Assembly: GCA_020052095.1 (NCBI GenBank)
Contig: JAGVPT010000172.1
Location: 1-39,439, forward strand
DNA from: Bacteroidota bacterium
Lineage (GTDB): Bacteria; Bacteroidota; Ignavibacteria; UBA10030; UBA8401
Reading direction: 5' to 3'
DNA length: 39,439 nucleotides
Part shown: piece after piece, positions 1 through 7,568 of the stretch
Layout of the letters: each line of letters starts with the position of its first letter
How positions within the stretch are numbered: position 1 is the first letter of the stretch
Position numbers and translations under genes: made by a program
The notes under the pieces: model-generated
What the model saw: only the letters and a program-made list of their open reading frames with translations
Told to the model about the DNA's origin: nothing
Database searches by the model: none

Positions 1-58
1 CATGTGCCTTTATGAGATAACGCGATGAAAGCTGTGCATCGTCGTAAAAGCGATCCGC

Positions 59-113
59 CCCCTCCTCTTTTGAGGAGGGGAAGACGCGACCTGTCCGCCT
101 TCATTTTGGCGGA
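59..113. repeat. REP-like intergenic repeat with two hairpins
   Basis: The spacer before the first gene holds two back-to-back hairpins. One is a perfect 9-bp stem (CCCCTCCTC at 59-67 with GAGGAGGGG at 72-80) closed by a TTTT loop. The other is a 6-bp stem (TCCGCC at 94-99 with GGCGGA at 108-113). A G-rich tail, CAGGGGTGGTG, follows at about 119-129. No T-run follows either hairpin, so an intrinsic terminator is unlikely. Paired short hairpins with a G-rich tail resemble dispersed REP-type elements. The copy number in the genome cannot be seen here. Confidence 0.5.
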
Positions 114-192
114 AGCGTCAGGGGTGGTGTCCTCAGGGCTTTCTGGCAAATCATGTCCTATATTTCGCTGAGCAGTTACTAGGTAGTATTCT

Positions 193-1086
193 ATGGGAAA
201 AATCGTCAAAGCAATTATTTTTGGTTCAAACGGCCAGGATGGATATTATTTAAGTAAAATACTCGAACGAGAAAATATTGAATTCATTTGTATCTCGAGA
301 AAAGGTAACGCTGTGCATGGTGATGTCAGTGATTATGGATTTGTCGAGCGACAAATAAAGGAACATCAACCATCGCATATTTTTCATTTTGCTGCAACAT
401 CTACCACACAACACCATGCATTATTCGAAAACCATCAAACGATATGCACCGGGACACTTAATATTCTTGAATGCGTTAAATTATATTGTCCGAGTGCAAA
501 GGTTTTTATTTCTGGCAGCGCGATGCAGTTTAAGAACAACGGATTGCCAATCGATGAACAAACACCTTTTGAAGGCTCTAGTCCTTATGCAGTCGCTCGT
601 ATTCAGTCAGTCTATTCAGCTAGATATTATCGAGATAAATTTGGGTTACATGCATACGTCGGCTATTTCTTTAATCATGATAGTCCTCTAAGGACGGAAC
701 AACATGTAAATCAAAAAATCGTTAAAGCTGTTAAGAGAATTTATGCAGGAAGCACGGAAAAATTAGAATTAGGAAATATTGATGTAAAAAAAGAGTTTAA
801 CTATGCTGGTGATATAGTTGAGGCAGTATGGATGCTTGTAAATCAAAATATCGTTTTTGAAGCGATCATAGGAAGCGGCAAGGCGTATAGTATAAAGGAT
901 TGGGTGGAGTATTGTTTCAATAAATTAAACAAAAATTGGCGGGAATATGTAATCGTGAGAAGTGATTTTGCCGCCGACTATGATGTCTTAGTTAGCAATC
1001 CTAAAGTAATCAAAAGTCTTGGGTGGAAACAAAAAGTAAATTTTCACCAGCTAGCGGATGTTATGATGAGCGATAGTAACTTTTAG
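193..1086 (+). CDS. NAD(P)-dependent SDR nucleotide-sugar epimerase/dehydratase, GDP-mannose 4,6-dehydratase-like
   Basis: This 297-residue extended short-chain dehydrogenase probably modifies a nucleotide sugar for surface polysaccharide. The N-terminus has the Rossmann glycine motif (IFGSNGQDGYYL, about residues 9-20). HFAATSTTQHH follows, and then GYFFNHDSPLR, which closely resembles the GYFFNHES segment of GDP-mannose 4,6-dehydratases. It is shorter than the usual ~340-370 residues of that family. The expected YxxxK catalytic pair reads YAVAR, with Arg in place of Lys, so either the chemistry has changed or the protein is a diverged paralogue. It is the first of five co-directional polysaccharide genes and is AT-rich like the next three. 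The substrate cannot be named from sequence alone. Confidence 0.8.
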   Translation: MGKIVKAIIFGSNGQDGYYLSKILERENIEFICISRKGNAVHGDVSDYGFVERQIKEHQPSHIFHFAATSTTQHHALFENHQTICTGTLNILECVKLYCPSAKVFISGSAMQFKNNGLPIDEQTPFEGSSPYAVARIQSVYSARYYRDKFGLHAYVGYFFNHDSPLRTEQHVNQKIVKAVKRIYAGSTEKLELGNIDVKKEFNYAGDIVEAVWMLVNQNIVFEAIIGSGKAYSIKDWVEYCFNKLNKNWREYVIVRSDFAADYDVLVSNPKVIKSLGWKQKVNFHQLADVMMSDSNF

Positions 1087-1187
1087 CAGCGCTCCGGGAT
1101 GAGTATCCAATTACGGGAAAGGAATACTTTCTCAGGGTGTGAGTTCAAGAATTATGTTGCTGAATATTTGTTCGTACAGGGATTTGC

Positions 1188-2732
1188 ATGATAGATGAAA
1201 AACCTAAATCTTCCCAACGTTCTTCAATTTCTTTAAAGAAAAATATCGCCGCCAATTTTGCCGGATCATTTTGGCAGGCTCTCATGGGATTGATCTTTAT
1301 ACCTCTGTATATTAGATACATAGGAATAGAATCGTATGGTTTAATAGCCATTTTTGCTACACTTCAGATCATATTTGGTCTTTTAGACGCAGGGTTGGGT
1401 AATACTTTAACCCGTGAAATGGCAAGACTTTCAGTATTGCCGAATAAAGAACAAGAAACGCGTAATCTTGTAAGAACCCTGGAGACGCTTTATTGGGGCA
1501 TCGCTGTTCTTGTCGGAATTGCTGTTGTGTCATTATCATCAAGTATTGCACATTACTGGCTTAAAGCTGGGCAGTTATCTCCCACAACCATCGAACAATC
1601 GTTTTTAATCATGGGCTTCATTATGGTTTTCCAGATGCCCATCGGATTTTACTCTGGTGGGTTGATGGGGTTACAGAAACAAGTCCTTCTTAACGTTATC
1701 AATGTTTGCATGGGCACATTACGCGGTGCCGGTGCTGTCTTTATTCTGTGGTTGGTTTCACCAACAATACAGGCTTTTTTATTCTGGCAATTCGGAATCA
1801 GCATAATAAATGCGTTTTTATTTGCACTTTTCCTTTGGCGCAGCCTGCCTCGTAGTAAGAATAAAGCTGTATTTCAAACGCAACTCCTTAGAGGTATTTG
1901 GAGGTTTACTGCCGGGATGAGCGGGATATCTATCCTCGCAGTAATTCTCACTCAACTAGATAAGATAATATTAAGCAAGTTACTTTCGCTCGATATGTTT
2001 GGTTATTACTCGCTTGCAAGTTTGGTAGCGATGAGCCTTGGACGTATTTTTACCCCCGTATTTTTTAGTATTTATCCAAGATTTACTCAATTAGTCTCTA
2101 TCAATGACCTGGATGAATTAAAACGTCTTTATCATAAAAGCTGCCAATTTATTGCAGTCTTAATCCTGCCGGTCGCAGTTGTTATCGCTTTATTTTCCTA
2201 TGAAGTTATTCTTCTCTGGACACAGAATCCGATAACTGCCGAAAAAACTCATCTCATCGTAAGCATTATGATTTGTGGAACTGCACTGAACGGTCTAATT
2301 AATCCTCCATATGCATTGCAACTGGCATTTGGCTGGACAAAATTATCTGTTATTAAAAATATTATTGCAGTGATCATCTTAGTCCCGCTTATTATTGTTT
2401 TGACATTGCATTATGGTTCTATAGGCGCATCAAGTGCTTGGCTAATTTTGAACATCGGATATGTTGTTTTTGAAATTCCAATAATGCATAGCAAAGTATT
2501 ACGGCAAGAAATGTGGCGTTGGTATTGGAACGATGTAAGTGTTCCAATCATAGCTGGCCTATCTTTAGCAGGTTTAGGACGATTACTTTTTAATGGTACG
2601 ACATCTCAATCCATGATGTTACTCCATTTGATGGTCATTTCAGTTTTAACACTAGGGGTAACATTAGTTGCTGTCCCGACAATCAGATCAATTGTATATG
2701 ACCAGTTCTTAAGAATAAAATTACATTTCTAA
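1188..2732 (+). CDS. Polysaccharide flippase, Wzx/MOP superfamily
   Basis: This is a 514-residue integral membrane protein with about 12-14 hydrophobic segments from residue 20 to the end. The opening, NIAANFAGSFWQALMGLIF then PLYIRYIGIESYGLIAI, is the usual first helix pair of polysaccharide-biosynthesis/MATE-like exporters, followed by the LLDAGLGNTLTREMARL loop. Proteins of this family flip lipid-linked oligosaccharide repeat units across the inner membrane. The ATG has AGGGA 6 nt upstream. It sits between a nucleotide-sugar enzyme and three glycosyltransferase genes, which supports a role in O-antigen or exopolysaccharide assembly. No Wzy polymerase or Wzz is seen in the window, so the cluster probably continues upstream. 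Confidence 0.9.
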   Translation: MIDEKPKSSQRSSISLKKNIAANFAGSFWQALMGLIFIPLYIRYIGIESYGLIAIFATLQIIFGLLDAGLGNTLTREMARLSVLPNKEQETRNLVRTLETLYWGIAVLVGIAVVSLSSSIAHYWLKAGQLSPTTIEQSFLIMGFIMVFQMPIGFYSGGLMGLQKQVLLNVINVCMGTLRGAGAVFILWLVSPTIQAFLFWQFGISIINAFLFALFLWRSLPRSKNKAVFQTQLLRGIWRFTAGMSGISILAVILTQLDKIILSKLLSLDMFGYYSLASLVAMSLGRIFTPVFFSIYPRFTQLVSINDLDELKRLYHKSCQFIAVLILPVAVVIALFSYEVILLWTQNPITAEKTHLIVSIMICGTALNGLINPPYALQLAFGWTKLSVIKNIIAVIILVPLIIVLTLHYGSIGASSAWLILNIGYVVFEIPIMHSKVLRQEMWRWYWNDVSVPIIAGLSLAGLGRLLFNGTTSQSMMLLHLMVISVLTLGVTLVAVPTIRSIVYDQFLRIKLHF

Positions 2733-2777
2733 TTGAACGAAGGGAAAAACGAAAGTTCTGCCAAAAAGGTGTCATGA

Positions 2778-4640
2778 TTGAATAAAACAGTATTATTTGT
2801 TTCTCATAAGAAAGCGAAGTGCGGCGTGTATGAATTTGGAAAAAGCGTCACTGATGTTTTACAAGTCTCAAAGAACTACCAATTCATACGCGTTGAATGT
2901 TCGTCATTAGATGACTTACAGAAGGCGATTGCTATAAATGTACCCGCTGCCATTATTTATAATTATTATCCATCGGTATTGCCATGGGTGGCAACCAGAA
3001 TTGGCCCCAAACTTTACCGAAATAATATTGCTTCCATTCAAATTCCCCAAATTGGGATAATACACGAAATAACACAACATATTGCTGATACGGCTACTAA
3101 TTACAAAAAGAAATTCATTCTCGGCGGTGTTTCCGATTTAAGTAATTCATTGTTTGACTTTTACATCACGCCTGATCCAACTTTATTGTTGCGAAATCCG
3201 TTTGTTTATAAAACAGGAAGATTGATACCATCGTATCAGAATGACTTTCCGCTTCCTTCAAAGCCTGTTATTGGTAGTTTTGGTTTTGCTACTCCTAAAA
3301 AGGGATTCGAAAACATTGTGCGGTTAGTTCAGCAAGAATTTGATGAAGCTGTTATCCGGTTTAATATTCCCGCTGCCGATTTTGGTGAAGATAAAGATGG
3401 TGCTAAAGCAAGGGGTATTGCTGAAAAGTGCAAAGCTCTGATTGTTAAGCCTGGGGTTCAAATAATTCTTACCCACGATTTTCTGGACGCTAGAACCATG
3501 TTGGACTTTCTGGCGAAAAATACCGTCAATATATTTTTATATGAACATGATGCGACAAGCGGCAAAGGGCTATCCAGTGCGGTGGATAATGCCATGGCGG
3601 TTCAAAGGCCTGTCGCTGTTTCAGATGCTGTAATGTTCAGGCATATATTTGATATTGATCCTTCTATATGCGTTACAAAAAACAATCTGAAGACAATTAT
3701 TCAAAATGGTTTTGCGCCGCTAGAAAAACACTATAATGAGTGGAATGCAGAAAACCTTTTATGGGAATATGAAAGGATTATGAATGCGGTTTTTGTGAAA
3801 CAGAGAAATAAGAAGTTGCACAGAATGGGTATTATCAGAACAGTGGAATCAAAATTGAAGCGCCTATTGAATACGCCGGATAAATCATTCACCTGGTTAA
3901 GAGACGCCGACAACGTTACATACGATGATATGCACGTTGGTGGTTCTCTGCAATATCGACCGATACGCATTCCCCCAAATGTTTCTTTGAACCGTATTCT
4001 GGACAACAACGCAAGGAAATTATACGCACCTGCCATTGATAAAATAACCGAGTTAGTACCGAAATCAGTGTCCATAAAAATTGCAGAAGCCAACGTACAA
4101 CAGGCTTTTGTATTTGACACCGTGTATCGCTATCTATGTAAATATCTGAATCCTAAACTATTATGTGTAGGAAGTTATGAGGATACTGCCTCAATGAGTT
4201 TGATAAAAATGGGGTATTCGGTTGAGGAAATAGATCCAATGATTAACTATTCCTTACAGGAGTATTTTACGAAACCAACCACCGTTAAAAATTCATACGA
4301 TATTATTTTTTCAACTTCTGTGATTGAACATGATCCAAACGACGAGTCATTTATAAAGTGCATTTCTGATTTATTGGCACCGAGCGGCGTGGCTGTAATT
4401 ACTTGTGACTATAAAGACGGATGGAAGCCGGATGAAGCTAAACCGGATATTGATGCAAGATTTTATACACAACATGATCTCAGAGATCGTTTGTTACCAC
4501 TGATGAGTAATTGCTATTTGGTAGATGAACCGCAATGGGATTGCCCCAATCCTGAGTTTAACTATTTGGGAAGATATCAATACACTTTTGCTACTTTTGT
4601 CGTAAAAAAAGGTGATAAAGAAAAGACGCGAATTAAGTAA
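2778..4640 (+). CDS. Glycosyltransferase fused to SAM-dependent methyltransferase
   Basis: This is a 620-residue two-part enzyme. Residues ~1-350 resemble a GT-B-type glycosyltransferase-like domain, with KPVIGSFGFATPKKGFENIV at the start of its second lobe and a late DATSGKGLSSAVDNAMAVQR segment. Residues ~430-610 are a class I methyltransferase: LLCVGSYEDTAS is the SAM-binding loop, EIDP is the acidic end of strand 2, and FSTSVIEHDPNDESF is the post-II motif. The start is TTG at 2778, with AAGGTG 6 nt upstream; the ATG at 2774 meets a stop after two codons. It ends 3 nt before the next gene. It probably adds a sugar and methylates the glycan, perhaps as a chain cap. The acceptor is unknown. 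Confidence 0.8.
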   Translation: MNKTVLFVSHKKAKCGVYEFGKSVTDVLQVSKNYQFIRVECSSLDDLQKAIAINVPAAIIYNYYPSVLPWVATRIGPKLYRNNIASIQIPQIGIIHEITQHIADTATNYKKKFILGGVSDLSNSLFDFYITPDPTLLLRNPFVYKTGRLIPSYQNDFPLPSKPVIGSFGFATPKKGFENIVRLVQQEFDEAVIRFNIPAADFGEDKDGAKARGIAEKCKALIVKPGVQIILTHDFLDARTMLDFLAKNTVNIFLYEHDATSGKGLSSAVDNAMAVQRPVAVSDAVMFRHIFDIDPSICVTKNNLKTIIQNGFAPLEKHYNEWNAENLLWEYERIMNAVFVKQRNKKLHRMGIIRTVESKLKRLLNTPDKSFTWLRDADNVTYDDMHVGGSLQYRPIRIPPNVSLNRILDNNARKLYAPAIDKITELVPKSVSIKIAEANVQQAFVFDTVYRYLCKYLNPKLLCVGSYEDTASMSLIKMGYSVEEIDPMINYSLQEYFTKPTTVKNSYDIIFSTSVIEHDPNDESFIKCISDLLAPSGVAVITCDYKDGWKPDEAKPDIDARFYTQHDLRDRLLPLMSNCYLVDEPQWDCPNPEFNYLGRYQYTFATFVVKKGDKEKTRIK

Positions 4641-4643
4641 ACC

Positions 4644-5684
4644 ATGACCAAGCTCCATTTATCTATTTGCATCCCTACATACAATTTTGGGAAGTTCATC
4701 GGGCAAACTCTGGATAGCATTCTCCGCAATCTTACAGAGGGTGTGGAGGTTGTTGTTTTGGATGGCGGATCAACAGATGATACTGGGCATGTTGTGGCGC
4801 AAAGGCAACATGACTTTCCGCAAATAAAATACCATCGACAGGAATTCCGAGGGGGCATTGACAGGGACATCGCGAAAGTTATCAGCTTGTCACATGGTGA
4901 TTATTGTTGGTTGTTTTCAGCCGACGACATCATGAAGACTGGTGCCGTGGATAAGGTGCTTAATCACATACAGTCTCATTGCGATATCTATTTGTGTGAA
5001 CAAACGATATGTGATTATGAAATGCACGCTATCAAAGAACATCCGATTTTTAATCATATTACTGCTCCGGAAATCTTTCATCTTGGCGATGCATTACAAC
5101 GGCAAAGATATTTTAGTGAAGCAAAAACGAGTGAGGCGTTTTTTAGTTTCTTATCCGGCCCAATTTTTAGAAGAGATATATGGGACAGATCCAAAGGAAT
5201 TCCAGAATCGTTCCATGAGACGTGCTGGGCGTTGGCCGGACGGCTTCTCAGTCTGATACCTGATGGGTTGATAATCCACTATTTAAGAGAAAGTTTAATT
5301 TATAAGCGTAGTGGAAATGATTCATTCCTTGAGGATGGAGTAGTCAATCGATTGCGAATTACTGTGGAAGGGTTTACGCATATATCAGAAACAATCTTTG
5401 GCAAAGATTCCTTTGAAAATTACCATATACGAAGAGTGTTAAGAAATGAAAGGACGTTGCCCCATTTATTGGGGATTAAGCTAATAGTCGCAACATCTAC
5501 CCAAAAAGAGAAGATGGCGGCATTAAACGAAATTGTGTGTAAACATTATTCTAATGTTGGCATTGTTAATAGGTATAAATATGAAATTTTTAAATTGATG
5601 CCCATAACATTTTTAAGACTGGGACTATTGTTAAAAACGATATTCACACGAAAGTATGTTGTTCCGAAGATCGTCAAAATTTAG
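4644..5684 (+). CDS. Glycosyltransferase family 2, abequosyltransferase-like
   Basis: This is a 346-residue GT-A enzyme. The nucleotide-sugar fold begins with LSICIPTYNFGKFIGQTLDS. DGGSTDDT follows at about residues 35-42, and the DxD-type metal site is in CWLFSADD at about residues 89-96. The segment GGIDRDIAKVI just before it is typical of RfbV-type (abequosyl/deoxysugar) transferases. The last ~120 residues are not recognisable beyond this subgroup. It starts 3 nt after the preceding fusion gene and is followed 3 nt later by the possible TTG start of the next, so these genes are very likely one operon. It probably transfers a (deoxy)hexose to a lipid-linked glycan at the cytoplasmic face. 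The donor is not determined. Confidence 0.87.
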   Translation: MTKLHLSICIPTYNFGKFIGQTLDSILRNLTEGVEVVVLDGGSTDDTGHVVAQRQHDFPQIKYHRQEFRGGIDRDIAKVISLSHGDYCWLFSADDIMKTGAVDKVLNHIQSHCDIYLCEQTICDYEMHAIKEHPIFNHITAPEIFHLGDALQRQRYFSEAKTSEAFFSFLSGPIFRRDIWDRSKGIPESFHETCWALAGRLLSLIPDGLIIHYLRESLIYKRSGNDSFLEDGVVNRLRITVEGFTHISETIFGKDSFENYHIRRVLRNERTLPHLLGIKLIVATSTQKEKMAALNEIVCKHYSNVGIVNRYKYEIFKLMPITFLRLGLLLKTIFTRKYVVPKIVKI

Positions 5685-5780
5685 GAGTTGAAAAAACAAT
5701 GGCGATGTTTATTCCGAAAACAAATGAAGACTCAATTGACGCGAAAACACTCTTTCGTTACTATTTCTGCGAACGAAATA

Positions 5781-6875
5781 ATGATTGGAATTGATGCCAG
5801 AAAATTTTTTGATTTCGGGATTGGTACATACATCCGCCATTTGATTCACGAGTATGCGGCGCAACAGCCATCCAGGGAGTTTCTGTTGTTTGTGGCGCCC
5901 GAGGATGCAAAGACAATCATAATCCCAAATGGGTGGAAGTCGACTGTTGTGAGATATGGGAAATACTCCTTGAGCGAAATGTTCTTGCTGGGCCGGAAGG
6001 TTAGGGCGAACAATGTTTCCGTGTTTCATTCGCCCCATTATACGCTCCCTTTCGGGCTTGCATCACGGTCGGTCGTGACAATCCACGATCTGATTCATCT
6101 TCGCTTTCCGCAATTTTTTTCTCCTCTGCATCGGGCGTACTCCTATGTGATGATCAGGCACGCTATTCAAGACTCTCAGCTAGTTATTACAGACTCAGAA
6201 TTTACCAAATTCGATATTCTACGGTCTTTCCGAATTAAGGAAGAGAAGATCATTCCGATTCATCTTGGAGTTTCGAAAAGATTCAAAGTAATGGACGATC
6301 GGGCTGAAATAGCACAATTCCGGTCACGGTTCGGTCTTTCGCGACAATACATTTTGTTCGTGGGAAATACCAAACCTCATAAAGGTCTGGAAGTCCTCTT
6401 GCGTGCATTTAAAAGTATTATCCCGGCCTTTCCAGAACTAGAACTCGTGTTTGTTGGGGGATTACTGAGCATGGACAAACGCCTGGGAACAATTGTCAGC
6501 CGATCCGAATTTACCGGGAAGGTGAGAGCCCTGGGATCTCTCAGCGATGAAGATCTGGTCCTTGCGTACAATGCCGCCGAGATGCTCGTTCTGCCATCAT
6601 TATATGAGGGATTCGGATTGCCTGCGTTGGAAGCGATGGCGTGCGGAATTCCCGTGATCGTGTCCAACGCCGGCTCGCTTCCTGAAATCGTCGGCGACGC
6701 TGCGATTGTGTGCGAGACCGGAAATCATGGGTCATTCGCCGAAGCGATGACCTCGCTTTTGCGAGACGCACAATTGAGAAATGGTTTGATTGAGTTGGGG
6801 GAAAAACACGTAGTCAATTTTTCGTGGCAACTAACCGCCCAAAAAACCATGAATGTGTACGACAGGATAGGATAA
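5781..6875 (+). CDS. Glycosyltransferase family 4
   Basis: This GT-B glycosyltransferase is about 364 residues from the ATG at 5781 ([18 protein letters not shown]), where family homology begins. The same frame stays open up to a TTG at 5688, which would add 31 residues of unfamiliar sequence, so the start is uncertain. Visible features are [17 protein letters not shown] in the N-lobe, [20 protein letters not shown] opening the C-lobe, and the donor-binding [19 protein letters not shown] with its EX7E glutamates. The family transfers sugars such as mannose or glucose from NDP-sugars with retention of configuration. It closes the polysaccharide cluster, and base composition changes within or near this gene from AT-rich to balanced. 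Confidence 0.9.
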   Translation: MIGIDARKFFDFGIGTYIRHLIHEYAAQQPSREFLLFVAPEDAKTIIIPNGWKSTVVRYGKYSLSEMFLLGRKVRANNVSVFHSPHYTLPFGLASRSVVTIHDLIHLRFPQFFSPLHRAYSYVMIRHAIQDSQLVITDSEFTKFDILRSFRIKEEKIIPIHLGVSKRFKVMDDRAEIAQFRSRFGLSRQYILFVGNTKPHKGLEVLLRAFKSIIPAFPELELVFVGGLLSMDKRLGTIVSRSEFTGKVRALGSLSDEDLVLAYNAAEMLVLPSLYEGFGLPALEAMACGIPVIVSNAGSLPEIVGDAAIVCETGNHGSFAEAMTSLLRDAQLRNGLIELGEKHVVNFSWQLTAQKTMNVYDRIG

Positions 6876-6881
6876 CCGACT

Positions 6882-7475
6882 GTGGAAAATAAACGTAAGA
6901 GAATCGGTATTTTTGGCGGAACGTTTAATCCTCCTCATCTGGGACATTTGATTGTCGCGGAGCACGTTCAGTCAATGCTTTCGCTGGATACGATCTATTT
7001 CGTTCCTTCCTTCATCTCACCACACAAAAGAAGGGGAGAAGAAACTCTCGCCGCTCACCGGTTAAAGATGGTTCGATTGGCGGTCGGGAATCGTAAGGAG
7101 TTCAATGCGAGCGACATCGAGATTCTCGCGAAAGGGACGTCATTCACATATGCTACTGTCGAAGCGTTTCGGCGGCGCTTTAAAGGAGCAAAGCTCTTCC
7201 TTCTGATCGGGGCTGATAACTTCGTCGAATTTCAGGAGTGGAAATTCCCTGAACGAATAGTCCGGCAGGCTACGCTTGTGGTCATGACAAGACCCGACTA
7301 CGACCCAAGGGCATCCAAGTCGGTTTTCTCGAGCTCGGCTAAATTCTTAAGAGTTCCGCACATAGAGATATCATCGACGGACATTCGACGGAGGATCAAG
7401 CAAGGGAAAACGATTGATCATCTCGTCCCCGAAAAAGTTCGCAAATACATTGCTCAACATAGGCTATACCAATAG
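6882..7475 (+). CDS. nadD: Nicotinate-nucleotide adenylyltransferase
   Basis: This 197-residue enzyme of NAD biosynthesis joins ATP and nicotinate mononucleotide to give deamido-NAD. Residues ~8-23 carry GGTFNPPHLGHL with the nucleotidyltransferase HxGH motif (residues 19-22). KGTSFTYATVEAF, LLIGADNF and the C-terminal ISSTDIRRRI (the ISSTxxR motif) are all in place, and the length is normal. The start is GTG at 6882, 6 nt after the glycosyltransferase stop, so it may be co-transcribed with the polysaccharide genes although it is a housekeeping gene. A strong promoter for the next gene follows at 7487. Confidence 0.97.
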   Translation: MENKRKRIGIFGGTFNPPHLGHLIVAEHVQSMLSLDTIYFVPSFISPHKRRGEETLAAHRLKMVRLAVGNRKEFNASDIEILAKGTSFTYATVEAFRRRFKGAKLFLLIGADNFVEFQEWKFPERIVRQATLVVMTRPDYDPRASKSVFSSSAKFLRVPHIEISSTDIRRRIKQGKTIDHLVPEKVRKYIAQHRLYQ

Positions 7476-7486
7476 CTCCGAATTTG

Positions 7487-7515
7487 TTGACATTTTCTCT
7501 TTTTAGTACTATATT
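7487..7515 (+). promoter_or_regulatory. Predicted sigma-70-type promoter for the envelope gene block
   Basis: A full-consensus -35 TTGACA (7487-7492) is separated by 17 bp from TATATT (7510-7515). The predicted start of transcription is near 7522, giving a leader of about 47 nt before the ATG at 7569. It lies in the 93-bp gap after nadD, the only clear gap between nadD and the downstream envelope genes. The geometry matches the promoters predicted at 28997 and 31408. Confidence 0.75.
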
Positions 7516-7568
7516 GCTTACAATTAGTTAAGATAATGAACAAACTTTGACCCCAAAACTTCTATGAC

